A DNA stretch of 64,000 nucleotides, taken from Lampris incognitus (lineage: Eukaryota > Chordata > Actinopteri > Lampriformes > Lampridae). The notes beneath the pieces are model-generated. The model was given only the letters and a program-made list of their open reading frames with translations, did not search any database and was not told where the DNA came from. Made by a program: the position numbers and the translations under genes. Positions 9,470 to 20,050 of this stretch are shown piece after piece. Location: positions 92,754,814 to 92,818,813 of the forward strand of contig NC_079213.1 in NCBI RefSeq assembly GCF_029633865.1, written 5' to 3'. Numbering within the stretch: position 1 is the stretch's first letter; each line of letters starts with the position of its first letter.

Positions 9470-12400
9470 TAATTAAATTGTGGAGAGATTTAAATTTCCG
9501 TCCTGTACAAGAGGGACAGGTGAAGCCTTTTTAATCATATGTGGTTAGATTAAAACATCAAGCCACAGAGTGTGGCTTCGGTAATACATAAGAGGAGCGA
9601 CTGAGAGTCAGTTCGTTTGGGGCATAGGCTGTGATCAGATGAAACGCCGCATAAGGCAATCTGATTTGACATGGACATCTGCCCATGATACAGCCATAGC
9701 ACTGGAAGCAGCAGATAAAGGTGCACAAACCCTGCAGCCTGTATCCCAAGTTAATCAGGCAGAAAACCCGGTGTCAGTTACACATGTACTACAAGATACA
9801 AAGTCAACAACAACATGCATGTGGGAATCCACACACAGCTGACAACTGCAGGTTTAAAGACTTAGAGTGCCATTGCTGTAAAACACGGGGTCATATCGCC
9901 CATGTGTGTAGACAGCGGATGAAGGTCAAAGGCAAGCAGACTCGGACGCTGGGCTCAAGGATCTCATGTCAGTGTTCTCCATCGTTGGCTGTAGAGGAAG
10001 GGGAGGAACAGGCTGATTACCTTTTGGCGCTGAAAGAGTGACCACATGGTCCACTAATGGTAACAGTGGAGCTGAACTGCCCAGTGCATTTTGAAGTGGA
10101 CACGGGAGCATCTTGTACGATCATAGGTGAGGAATGTTTTACCAGACTACAAGCCACAGTCCCAGGGTAGGAGTTGCAGCCTTCCGCAGTCGTGCTGAGG
10201 TCTTTCATGAGGGAGAAGGTCGATGTCCAAGGCAAAACTAAGGTGATTGTGCACTATAAGGGCTAAACATTATAGCTGAACATGCTGGTAGTCCGCAGCC
10301 GAGGTCCGAATCTGCTAGGATGGGACTGGATAGGTGTGTTGCGGCTTGACTGGAAAGAGCTTTTCAAGCCAATTTTCAGGGTCGCAGATGGCGAGCTGCA
10401 ACATGTTCTCTTCAAACATGATATCTTCAAAGATGAACTTGGGACATTAAAAGGGATGGAAGTGCGTTTCCATATTGATCAGACTGTAAACCCTTGCTAT
10501 TGTTAAGGCCAGACCCGTGGCATTTGCCATGCGATCAAAGATTGAAGTGGAGCTAGACCGACTACAAGCAACAGGGGTCATGGAACCTGTGACACACTCA
10601 AGACTGGGCTGCACCCATCGTGCCTGTACTGAAGCCAGACAATACAGTCAGAATTTGCGGAGACTATAAGCTGACTGCAAACTTAGCTTCAAGACTGGAG
10701 CAATACCCCTTGCGACGAATCGAGAAGCTTTTTGCCAAACTGGCAGGAGGCAGAAGCTACTCCAAACTAGACCTACCAACAGTTGGTGTTGATGGAAGAG
10801 TCGTGCAAGCTGGTGACGATTAACACTCACAAGGGGTTATTTCAGTACTCACACTTCCCTTTTGGGGTTTCATCAGCCTGTGGAATTTTTCAGAGGACAA
10901 TGGAGAACTTACTGGCCAGGATCCCACACACAGCGGTATACCTGGATGATGTGCTCATCACAGGAGCGACGGGAAGATCACCTTCGAAATCTGCACCTGG
11001 TCTTAACACGACTTGAGGAAGTAGGACTCAGGCTGAAAAAGCCCAAATGTGAGTTCATGGCTCTGGCAGTTGAATATCTTGGACACAGGGTATCTGCTGC
11101 CGGTCTCCAGCCCCTGGAGAAGAAAGTAAGAGCCATCAAAGGAGGCTCCAGAGCCCAAAAATGTGACAGAGCTGCGGGCTTACTTAGGAATGATTAATTA
11201 CTAAGGGCAGTTTCTTAAGGATTTGTCATCAGTCTTAGCCCCACTTCATTACCTCCTCAAGACAGGAGTAAAATGGGTGTGGGGATTTCAACAGCATGTA
11301 GCATTCCAGAGGTCCAAGGACCTACTGTCAGCATCTACACTGTTGGCACATTATGACCCACAGTTGCCCCTGATCATAACATGTGATGGCTCCCTATATG
11401 GAGTTGGAGCAGTTTTGTCACATAGGATGAAGGACAACTCTGAGAGGCCCATCTGTTTTGCGTCCTGCTCTTTGTCGTCAGTAAAAAAGAACTACTCTCA
11501 GCTGGAGAGAGAAGCACTAGCTGTAATTTTTGCTGTGAAGAAGTTCCACCAATATGTGAATGGCTGTAACTGCACCATCTAAACTGACCACGAGCCCCTA
11601 CTGGGTCTAGTAGGTGAGCTAAAAAACGTTCAGCCAGCTGCATCACCGCACCTTCAACACTGGGCACTACTACTGGCTCAATATCAGTACATCCTCAGAT
11701 ACAGGCCAGGATCCTCCATTGCAAATGCTGATGGCCTCAGCAGGCTTCCCCACCCAGAAATGCCCAAGGACACACACAGGCCAACCGAGCTGACATGCTT
11801 ATTGAAACAGCTTCAGACTGCTCCTATTATCAGTCATCAGCTGAAGCAGTGGACTTGTAGGGATCCTTTGCTTGCTAAAGTGTGTCGCTTCGTCAAAGAG
11901 GGATGGCCTGCCACCTGCCCAGCTGAGGTTTTACGTCCGTTTTTTTTCAGAAGGCAGGCTGGTCTCTGTGTAGAAGATGGTATTCTACTCTGGGGGCTCT
12001 GTGTTGTGGTGCCACCACAAGCGCATGAAACCCTGCTGGAGGAGCTTTACGAACCACACCCAGGAATCTTGAGAATGAAGACAACAGAGCTCATATGTGG
12101 TAGCCTGGATTGGATAATGAAATAGAATTTAAAGTGCAAACCTGTACCACATGTCAACAGGTACACAACACCCCTCCCCAAGCATCAGTCTCACCTTGGG
12201 AATGGCCTGGCAAACCATGGACACGCATTCACATAGACTATGCAGGTCTATTTCTGGGGGAAATGTTCCTAATAGCAGTAGGCGCGCATTCGAAATAGCT
12301 TGAAGTTTACCCTGTCCGAATAGCCACGTCAGCAGCAACAATTGAGCACCTAAGGGAGATGTTCAGCACTCATGGCCTTCCCCATACGGGCGTGTCAGAC

Positions 12401-12720
12401 AATGCAGCAATTTTCATGAGTGCTGAGTTAAGGGATTTTTGACATCCAATGGCGTAAGACACATAACATCTGCCCCCTACAAGCCTTCCACAAATGGGTT
12501 AGTTGAAAGAGCTGTCCAAACAGTTAAGAGGGCCCTGAAGAAAACCGTGGGATCAGGAGGATCGCTAAAGACGCGCATATCAAGGTTCTTGGTGGCATAA
12601 GGATCAACACCACATGCAACAACAGGCAGGTCACCAGCAGAGATGTTATTCAGCCGTCCTGTCAGAACCAGGTTTGACCTGCTAAGATCGGATGTCCATG
12701 CTAAAGTATTCTAGAACCAA
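9470..12720 (+). pseudogene. Gypsy gag C-terminus and pol remnants
   Basis: This is the old gypsy element's coding region after the copia insertion, broken by many stops and shifts. Recognisable pieces are: a Gag segment with A-A-D-K-G-A-Q-T-L (9639-9760); a CCHC-like region (C-H-C-C-K-T-R-G-H-I-A-H-V-C, about 9868-9911); a protease with F-E-V-D-T-G-A-S (about 10090-10115); RT with F-P-F-G-V-S-S-A and Y-L-D-D at 10939-10950; RNase H (11223-11750) with Y-S-Q-L-E-R-E-A-L-A-V; and integrase pieces (11760-12700) with C-T-T-C-Q-Q and H-I-D-Y-A-G. It is not functional. Confidence 0.85.
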
Positions 12721-13377
12721 GAGCGCATGATCTGTAGAAAAAAAACAGCACCAGGCCAACCAGAAGTGTGGGTAAGGGATTTCACAAGCCATAAGAAATG
12801 GCTACCCAGGGTGGTGATCACCAGCACAGGTCCTCTCCCCTACAAAGTGGAGGGGGAAGACCAGGTGCTTAGACATCATGTGGATCACCTATTATTAAGA
12901 AGAGAGTCAGACGGATGCCACCTGCTCAAGGAAGACCAGCAGCAAAACCCTGAGGCCGACTGGGACACTGATGGCTATCAAGCTGAGCAGTCAACTCAGC
13001 CACCGTATGCAGAGCCTGGGGACCAGGTACAACGACCACAAGCTGTCGGGGTGGGGGGGGTGGAAGTGAAGCTGAGCAGCCGCCCGATACTGAGCCTGAT
13101 GTTAGGGAGGAGGAAATAGGGTACGAGGGCCCTCGCCATTCCTGTAGGTCAAGGAAACCCCCTGAAAAACTTGATTTGTAGTTAGAGTGGCCAGAACTTG
13201 CTGGGGCACAATAATCCCTGTTCTGATTCCACCAAAGCTGGGGCAGTCTACCCTCATTCTGAGTTAGCTGCTTTCAGTGAATATGATGTTATTTGGTTAG
13301 ACCCATATTTACTCATCTGTGAGTGTTCGTGGGAGTTTATTTCAAAGTAATGGTTATGCTCAACGAGGGGTGGAGGA

Positions 13378-13540
13378 TATTATAGCTTGTAGCTAGTCCG
13401 CCACCCACTAGGGGAGCAGTAGACGGGAGAAGTAAGAAAATGACATGTAAAAAAAGCAGTGAGAAAAATAAACAGCGCTGATGCAGACAGTTACTGAGCA
13501 GTCATGTCGTTTCTGCTGTCTGATATTTGGATAAATAACA
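13378..13540 (+). repeat. 3' LTR of the old gypsy element
   Basis: Diverged direct repeat of 3908-4070, ending ...ATAAATAACA and preceded by a purine tract. Confidence 0.8.
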
Positions 13541-14565
13541 CACACCCCCTCCAACAACAAAAAAAATGTTGAAATTAATGTACAAAGCTGAACATATATT
13601 GTGAGCACTGTAAAGGACGGGGTTTAGGACAAGGGCCTATTTATGTAGCTTTTCAATCTGCACACTTCACCAACCACATTTTTAGAGGACAATGAATCAT
13701 ACAGCATTTACTGGCATTTTTTAAATCAGTAAGTGAAATAAATTTAATCTATTCCCGTATTTCCTTTCAGTAATAAAAAGCAGAGGATGATTGGAACATC
13801 GGTGATAATAAACCATTTACGCCAGATGAAATATCCTAAAACATGAGCACTTTGTTTTTGGGGCACCAAAGAAGTCAGTCACCATCTCATTTATTGAAAT
13901 TGATGGAACGGCAATCACCACAAATATAAATTACGAAGATGAAGCAAGTAAGACAATATGACCAACAGAATTTATATTAATCTGTTTCTTGTGATGTGCT
14001 GTAATTCATCACATGTAGGTATCCAATCCATCCACAGTAGGGATGGATGGTAAAGTTCATTAGAGCCGGTGGAAGTGGGCCAGTGGATGGGCGTGCTGCA
14101 GTAGCTGTTCCCCTCTTATATTACTTGCTATTATTTACCATGGCCTAGATTGCATAGCCCCTCTAAGAACATGGCTTCTCAGAGAGGTAAACCGTCCAAG
14201 CAAACAGCAAGGGAACCAAGTTGATGTTATTGACATTCCCCCATGAAGCAAACTGTGGAACTTGAAATGTGCCACAGTTCAAAATAGAAAACTGTGTTTT
14301 ATTCTTATAATGGAAATAGCTGATTCTCTTGTCGCTTTATCGGTTACTGACAACATTCGACTACAGAAACACAGAGAGATTCCCTCATTTCCATTATTCC
14401 ATTATAGACCAACCACCACTGCCGATAAATGTCTCCACTGATGCCCATTACAGCCTGAGGTTTTATTGAGAGGGGAAAAATTATAATCAAAGCCTCTGCA
14501 AATTAGTGAGCAATTTAATCCCTGTTTACAAGCATGCCATAATACAATGATGCAATGAAAAAGGG
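13541..14565. other. Non-coding, nothing recognised
   Basis: AT-rich sequence with a short C/A-rich start just after the LTR. No gene or repeat family could be named. Confidence 0.5.
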
Positions 14566-15072
14566 AATAATCTTCCTGTCTTCAAAGTCTTTTGACTAAT
14601 CAAGCATTTTATCAAGAAGCTCTTCATCCTCAATGACAGCTAGCTAGCTCTTCAGCAGTCAGCTTTCCGGGGTGTTCCTCGGGTTCTGCCTGAGTGGTAC
14701 TGGAGCCATTGGGAATGGCTGGGGAATGACAGGCCACCTGGACAGAGGGCCCCACTGAAAATACAGGCTCTGAGCCCACAACAGGCTCTGTCTCTATCTT
14801 GTAGGAGGATCCTGAGTTGAAGCTGGATGACAAGATCTTGAATGGCGTAGCTCTCAGGCCAAGGATCAACTCTGCTCTCTGTCCATTAGTGGTGGTGGTG
14901 ATGCAGGGGGTCATACTGGTGATGGGCATAATATTGCTCTGCAAGGAGGGCGTTGAGGATGTGGTGGTGCGCCCATCCTTGATTTCAATGGTAAGAAAGA
15001 TCTTCATATCAGGATCTGATTCTCCTTGGGTGTCCTGCTGTCCAGCTGCTCTCCCTCGGGTCCCGACGTCCT
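14566..15072 (-). pseudogene. Decayed exon resembling smoothelin (SMTN)
   Basis: On the minus strand an AG acceptor at 15074-15073 opens a frame containing K-I-F-L-T-I-E-I-K-D-G-R, N-G-Q-R-A-E-L and L-G-L-R-A-T-P-F-K, then Y-K-I-E-T-E-P-V and L-T-A-E-E-L. This is the order found in the central part of smoothelin, an actin-associated smooth-muscle cytoskeletal protein. After L-T-A-E-E-L-A the frame is disturbed by an extra AGCT (triple AGCT repeat near 14638-14649). The expected continuation I-E-D-E-E-L-L-D-K-M-L-D is present one frame away. It is followed by TAG (14598-14596) where smoothelin has Gln, and by D-F-E-D-R-K-I-I. No splice donor follows. I see no other smoothelin exon here. A real gene with sequence errors is the alternative. 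Confidence 0.7.
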
Positions 15073-15755
15073 CTGATGTTAGAGATCATCATATATATAT
15101 ATTTATTAATAAAATCTACAAATTTTGATTTCTGTCATGTCGTTATGAGTACTATGTCTCATCTGTCATCACGATTGCTGGACGTATTTGATCCTTATGC
15201 AGCGCTTTGTAATCTCGGTTGATTTTTGTGTCGTTTTTGCTGTAAAGGACATCATACTTAAGTAAGAAGCACAACGACAAGTTATTATTGATAAGAGTAT
15301 CATTGATATAAGCACAGTCACTGGTCCAACTCTGTGAAACAGCAGGATCCAGTCCTTACCAGAGTGCCCCTTAGGCAACACAGCTCCAGGAGAGCCATTT
15401 GTTGCGAGAAGACTGTCAAGGGTCTGAGATAGCATGTAAATACACTTTTATAACAAATTGGCAAAGTCACATTACTACTGTAAGATTTCTGCATGCTTAA
15501 ATAACCTATAGGCTACTCAGGGAGATAAGGCTCCCAAAATTAGCTTCTTAGTTAAACTTCTAACACTAATCCTATACTTTCGTCGACGTGATTTAATGTA
15601 TTTTCCCCCTATGTATATTCTGTTATCAATATCCCTACAGGGAACAATTCAATTTCATCGAATGGAGTCAGATGAAATGAAATGTAATCTGATTTTATTC
15701 AACATAACATAATTGCTAATGAAATTAGTGCTTAATATGTCACCACTGTTAATAG

Positions 15756-15806
15756 TGTAACAGGTCCGACCAGGGCTAACGTGTCTATTTATCCATGCAC
15801 GTTACA
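15756..15806 (-). repeat. Short internally deleted LTR-like copy of the miniature LTR family
   Basis: Starts TGTAAC and ends GTTACA. It shares ACGTGTCT and TTATCCATGCACGTTACA with the LTRs of the 19641-20046 element but lacks the tRNA-like centre. It is probably a deleted solo LTR. Confidence 0.5.
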
Positions 15807-15862
15807 CTAACATAGAGAGAACATAGAGAAGGTGACTCTAATTGCAGCTGCTTGGTAATGAA

Positions 15863-16215
15863 GGCGGCATGGTGGGCCAGTGGTTAGTGCTGTCGCTTCA
15901 CAGCAAGAAGGTCCTGGGTTCAAACCCCAGGGTTGTCCAACCTTGGGAGTCATCCCAGGTCGTCCTCTGTGTGGAGTTTGCATGTTCTCCCTGTGTCTGC
16001 GGTGGGTTTTCTCCGGGTACTCCGGTTTCCCCTACCATCAAAAAAGACATGCATGTTAGGGTTTATACTCCTGTCTGTGCCCTTGACCGAGGCATGGCAA
16101 GACGAACTGGAGTTGGTTCCCGGGTATTGCACAGCGGCTGCCCACTGCTTCTCAGCTAGGATGGGTTAAATACAGAGCATAATTTCCCTACAGGGATCAA
16201 TAAAGTATCTAAAAC
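15863..16215 (+). mobile_element. V-SINE-like tRNA-derived SINE
   Basis: The head has pol III boxes (GTGGTTAGTGCTG, and a B box GGGTTCAAACCCC). It is followed by the strongly conserved vertebrate V-SINE type core, recognisable as GTGTGGAGTTTGCATGTTCT and GTGGGTTTTCTCCGGGTACT, and a 3' end reading CTACAGGGATCAATAAAGTA. Orientation is plus. The copy is complete but has an interruption in the core after CCTACCATC. Confidence 0.85.
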
Positions 16216-16875
16216 AATTTTTTTTAAAAAAGAATGCGAGCAAAGCCTCCAACTGAGACAGTGAACCCTGCCAAGTCCTGCCCTGGCCCCATTCTCTCCC
16301 CCACCTCGCCTATAAACTTCAATTTGGATCATGGAGCCGCACTCATTTTGAGACTGCGTTAGAACGTGCCAGTGAAATGTATTTGTTCAAACAATAGGCC
16401 GATGAAGCTCTTGGCATAGGTAGGTCCGTCAGGAGAGACTCCACTGATCAGACCCTCACTGAATCCATTTTGCAAATTACATTTTCAAAGTGGCTATGTG
16501 GGAACAGCAACATGATTAGCTGATGGAAATATGGCTGCAGGAATTCAGACAGTTGCAAGTTAACTGGGGCCATTTTATTAAACAAGCAAAAACAGCCCAC
16601 TCTTGTGGATGGTAAAGGATTACAATAAAGGTAAGACCAAGAGGAAGCTGTAGGACACTAAAATCGGACAAAGTCCTTGCCAGCCAACTGTATAAAGCCA
16701 CAAGCGTCGTACTTGTTATTGTTATCGCTTCAGTCTGTTCTTATCAGGTAGTGATGGTTGTATTTCCTTCACATACAGTGCATTGAACTGCCAGATAAGA
16801 AATGTGGAGTGAATTAGATCATGTTTATCTGTACATATCATGTGGACATTCAACTCTGATATGTGATATGTTGTA

Positions 16876-16878
<3 letters not shown>

Positions 16879-16914
<36 letters not shown>
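16879..16914. repeat. (GT)n microsatellite with CG-rich flank
   Basis: About 18 GT dinucleotides followed by alternating purine-pyrimidine ACGCGCGTTCGCGCGCACAC, a Z-DNA-prone arrangement. Confidence 0.95.
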
Positions 16915-16917
<3 letters not shown>

Positions 16918-17429
16918 CGCGTTCGCGCGCACACATGCTTGCACACATGTATGCGTATATGTGCGCACTTTATATTATGGATGGGAGTTATATGTATGTA
17001 CGCGAAGGATCATGTCTGTGGTCAAACACTATCTGCAGGTAGGACCTGATGTTCTTGGGCTATGAAACGGATCTCAACGGGGAAACAGAGTTTGATGTAA
17101 CACTGGTATAAATGTCTATGGCTCAATACGATTCTTCTCATCAGTTTTTAAGCATCCTGTTGCTGATTAGACATGGTCATTGGGCTCTCAGGCTGTTACC
17201 AGCATCAACTGCCCACAAAAAAATTTAATGATTGTTTGCTCACAGTTGTATGCTGCTGACTTTCCAGCATTTATGGTCAGAGAGATAAGGGCAGTAAAAA
17301 CTCTGGCAGCACAGTCTGTATGGAACTATAGCAGGGATCATACTGTTCAAAAGCCAGGTGTCTGCGAGGTTAGACATGAGGGTTGAAAAAATTAGAGGAT
17401 CAGGCAGGCAAGGAACCTGCTCACACATC
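16915..17429. other. Non-coding, nothing recognised
   Basis: No exon, RNA gene or repeat family identified between the GT repeat and the interspersed-repeat fragment at 17430. Confidence 0.5.
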
Positions 17430-17560
17430 TGCTACCTATAACTACCCCCACAACCAGCGGGGATGCTGGAGCCTATCTCAGCAGTCATTGGGCGACAGGC
17501 GGGGAGACACCCTGAACAAGCCACCAGTCCATCACAGGGCCAAAAAGATATAGACTATTA
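17430..17560. repeat. Interspersed-repeat fragment (shared with 38500-38640)
   Basis: GGGGATGCTGGAGCCTATC, CAGCAGTCATTGGGCG and CCATCACAGGGC recur in the same order at 38535-38640. This motif set is common in fish genomes; its family is not assigned here. Confidence 0.7.
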
Positions 17561-17689
17561 AAAAAGAACAAAAACCAAAACATTCTCATCCCATGGCATC
17601 ATGGGATTGACTAAGAATTGCTATATTGATGCAGAAGGTATCCTGAAAGCACCCAATGTGAGACTCTTGTCTTTATTTTTTAGTTCCAA

Positions 17690-17880
17690 TCACGTAACTT
17701 TACCTAATTACTTACCTTTAAACCTAACCTTAAACCCAAGTCTTAACCCTAAAATAGACCCTTAAAGAAGTGAGGACCAGCCAAAATGTCCTCACTTTGC
17801 AAATAGTCCTCCCTCTAATGGTTAAAAACTCAAATTGGTCCTCATAAAAATAGAAGTACAAGAACACACACACACACCAT
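17690..17880. repeat. AACCTTAAA-rich / GTCCTCA repeat segment
   Basis: Imperfect CCTAACC/CCTTAAACC units (17720-17765), then GTGAGGACCAGCC and TGTCCTCACTTTGC motifs, ending in AGTACAAGAACACACAC. It looks like a widespread fish repeat; family not assigned. Confidence 0.5.
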
Positions 17881-17971
17881 ATGAAACAACAACAACAACA
17901 ACAAAAATATGGTTTTAAAAAAGCGCATTATTTAAGAAGAAACTGTAGTAATTAATAAGTGACAGTTGCAG

Positions 17972-18694
17972 CTAGAAAACCGCTATTTCAGATGCAACTT
18001 CAATGATTGACTGGCTTTGTGTGTAAGAGTTCATGGTACTGGAGTATAAGTCGACATCCTGTGCACTGGTGGCAGGAACAGCGAGCACTCGCATAGCCAC
18101 AACAGACAGAGAGCCTTGGGAAGACCTTTGCATGCCTTTTCCAGAAATCCAGGCAGCCCAAGTCTCCTTCATCAGAGGATACCTGGATGTAGCGAGCGAA
18201 TGAGCTCAGCCTTGACAGACGAGCCATGGTCTACATTCTTTCTGCGATTGCGATATAATAAACAAATTTATACATATACAAATGATACAAATTTGCCGTG
18301 TTGCTCAATATCGCTGAGCTTGAATCCAAAATATCGCTCTATAACAGAGGTCGCGTTTTTTGTTTTTTTTTGCCACCAGTTAATCAGCATTAACCTACGG
18401 GGCCGGCATGTCCCTAATAGGCTCCCTATTAACCTGCTCGTTGTCATCGGTATCCATTTTTTCCTTCTTTCTGGTCTGCATATACCGCACACTGGATAGT
18501 CATGTGACCGTAGACTGCACACGCTTCACATTACCTAACCAGAGACTGATTGGTCGTCTCTTAATTACGGGCGTAGATAATGCAGACTGCACACAAACAG
18601 ACGTTCATACTTGCATACTTTACTATTTAATTATATCGTTATGTAATTGCATAGGCTGACATCGCGATTGCGATTAGATTAATCGTGCAGTGCT
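17972..18694 (-). mobile_element. hAT transposon remnant with one terminus
   Basis: On the minus strand the C-terminal dimerisation region of a hAT transposase is legible across a frameshift: F-W-K-R-H-A-K-V-F-P-R-L-S in one frame, then V-A-M-R-V-L-A-V-P-A-T-S-A in another (about 18160-18060). Near 18660-18694 lies a terminus-like sequence whose reverse complement reads CACTGCACGATTAATC, then alternating GCGATTGCGAT motifs that also occur near 18245. The opposite end was not found, so the left limit is uncertain. Confidence 0.6.
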
Positions 18695-18856
18695 AAACTG
18701 CAGGTGTGCTCGCCATGGTCACGGTGTTGTTGCTGCAGTCGTCTGAGGCCGCGCGCATGCGCAAGGTTACGTATGATAATAAGGGAGGGAACGACGTTCA
18801 GCTCGTCAGACAATTCGTTAATGTTAATGCGCCAAAAAATAAAATAATGTTCCGTA

Positions 18857-18976
18857 ATCTCGAGGCCAAGTCGAGTCTCAAGTCTTTTGGGGACGAGTCG
18901 CAAGTGAAGTCTCAAGTCACTCTGTGTGTGTGATTGAAGTGCGACTCGAGTCCAAGTCGTAAACTCGAGTCCCCAT
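18857..18976. repeat. Diverged AAGTC/GAGTC short-period repeat
   Basis: Repeated GAGTCTCAAGTC, CAAGTGAAGTCTCAAGTC, CTCGAGTCCAAGTCG units in both orientations. Probably a terminus or satellite-like part of a DNA transposon; unassigned. Confidence 0.5.
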
Positions 18977-19138
18977 CTCCGGTCGATAGCGACGTGCTAC
19001 CAACATCAGCGGGAGCAATACTTCACAAAGCAGAGCAATGTGCAGAACAATATCCTGCACAAATACGTTATCATTCATGTAACTGATAGGGTTTAAACAC
19101 GTCACAGCGTATGGCTCCTTTACTCTCTTAAGATCTGG

Positions 19139-19455
19139 GCGTCCGGGTAGCGTAGTGGTCTATTCCGTTGCCTACCAACACTGGGATTGGGCGGTTCGAA
19201 TCCCCGTGTGAGTATGTGTCCTGGTCGCTGCACTAGCGCCTCCTCTGGTCGGTCGGGGCGCCTGTGCGGGGAGGGGGAACTGGGGGGAACAGCGTGACCC
19301 TCCCACGCGCCACGTCCCCCCGCCGAAACTCCTCGCTGTCAGGTGAAAAGGAGCGGCTGGCGACTCCCCTCTCCGGATCGGCAGAGGGAGTGGAGCAGCG
19401 ACAGGCTCGGAGGAGTGGGGTAATTGGCCGGTTACAATTGGAGAGGGGGAAAAAT
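19139..19455 (+). mobile_element. tRNA-derived SINE, family A copy 2
   Basis: Head GTCCGGGTAGCGTAGTGG with B box GGTTCGAATCCCC, then the family body (GTCGCTGCACTAGCGCCTCC, CTCACGCGCCACGT-like block, GGTAATTGGCCGGTTACAAT). Compared with copy 1 it lacks part of the region after the B box. It has no MITE. Confidence 0.85.
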
Positions 19456-19640
19456 GTGATAGTGATGTCCTCTTGAGACATCTAATTTTGTCTTTCTTGC
19501 CTGTATGACATAGTAGCTTTTTGTATGGCACAGCGCAATGACCGGTGAGCACACAGATTTATAACATTCTGTGATACATTTCCACGAGCCAACTGGAGGT
19601 GCCAACACGCAAATGCAAAGAGAATGTAAGGCAAAAATAT

Positions 19641-19791
19641 TGTAGCGATTTCGGGGGACAACGCAACCACAGGAACTGCCGCGGCCGGGAAGCGAACCTG
19701 TATCGCCGCAGGAGACATCGCTAACCGCTCGACTAAAGAGTCAGACCCGCCAGCCAGCGGCCAACGTGTCTTCTTATCCATGCAAGTTACA
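19641..19791 (-). repeat. 3' LTR of the miniature element
   Basis: Minus-strand start TGTAACTTGCATGGATAAG, end ATCGCTACA. It shares about 85 nearly identical bases with the other LTR (GGCCGCTGGCTGGCGGGTC block) and is more diverged at the other end. It carries A box TAGTCGAGCGG (exact to TRGYNNARNNG) and a B-box-like GTTCGCTTC (one mismatch to GWTCRANNC). Confidence 0.7.
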
Positions 19792-19890
19792 CTACCCCCC
19801 TCCTTCGGGAAGCGCGTCCCTGCGCTTAAGCATATCAGCTCCTTCACGCCTCAGGGCGCATACGCTTCCGATGGCCTTACGGTCGCTCCA

Positions 19891-19906
19891 TCCCACTTTG
19901 ACACCA
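19891..19906 (-). promoter_or_regulatory. Primer-binding-site-like sequence (tRNA-Leu) of the miniature element
   Basis: Minus strand TGGTGTCAAAGTGGGA, one base shorter than the complement of the tRNA-Leu 3' end (TGGTGTCAGAAGTGGGA). It sits one base after the LTR end, where a primer site should be. Confidence 0.65.
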
Positions 19907-19907
19907 A

Positions 19908-20046
19908 TGTAACCGGTTATTTTCTTGCCCGGTGCGGGATTCGATATAGGTATACTGCACCACAGGGAGACATCACTAACCGCTCGGCTAAAGGGTCAGA
20001 CCCGCCAGCCAGCGGCCAGCGTGTCTTCTTATCCATGCACGTTACA
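19908..20046 (-). repeat. 5' LTR of the miniature element
   Basis: Minus-strand start TGTAACGTGCATGGATAAG, end AACCGGTTACA. A box TAGCCGAGCGG is an exact consensus match. The B-box-like TATCGAATC has one mismatch. The spacing between the boxes is tRNA-like. Confidence 0.7.
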
Positions 20047-20050
20047 ATAT

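Larger units (their letters stand above)
3908..13540 (+). mobile_element. Degenerate Ty3/gypsy LTR retrotransposon, split by a copia element
   Basis: Two related 163-bp direct repeats (3908-4070 and 13378-13540) flank gypsy-type gag and pol remnants in the usual order: gag, zinc knuckle, protease, reverse transcriptase, RNase H, integrase. A primer-site-like TGGCGACGAGG starts at 4072 right after the 5' LTR, and a purine tract (GAGGGGTGGAGGA) precedes the 3' LTR. The LTRs differ at many positions and the reading frame is broken repeatedly, so the insertion is old. The copia element at 4485-9469 landed within gag, and gag resumes just after 9469. Confidence 0.88.
19641..20046 (-). mobile_element. 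Miniature LTR retrotransposon (TRIM-like) with a tRNA-like promoter inside its LTRs
   Basis: Two direct repeats (19641-19791, 151 bp; 19908-20046, 139 bp), each with TG...CA ends, flank only 116 bp. Read on the minus strand, the first LTR (20046-19908) is followed by TTGGTGTCAAAGTGGGA, which fits the 3' end of tRNA-Leu with one base missing. The 116-bp interior ends in a purine tract and TAG immediately before the second LTR. The element is flanked by ATAT on both sides (19637-19640, 20047-20050), a 4-bp target duplication. There is no coding capacity. Each LTR carries pol III A and B boxes (listed separately). The structure fits a TRIM. The pol III head inside the LTR recalls plant Cassandra, which carries 5S rRNA, but here it is tRNA-like. 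Confidence 0.72.

Noticed and set aside
17700..17770. Interstitial telomeric repeat
   Set aside because: CCTAACC/CCTTAAACC units are too irregular and are followed by GTCCTCA motifs of a dispersed fish repeat.
19641..20046. Two independent tRNA-type SINEs side by side
   Set aside because: A shared 3' block, TG...CA ends, a primer site after one repeat, a purine tract before the other and one outer ATAT duplication fit a single LTR-type element better. The SINE alternative is kept as the test in the finding.
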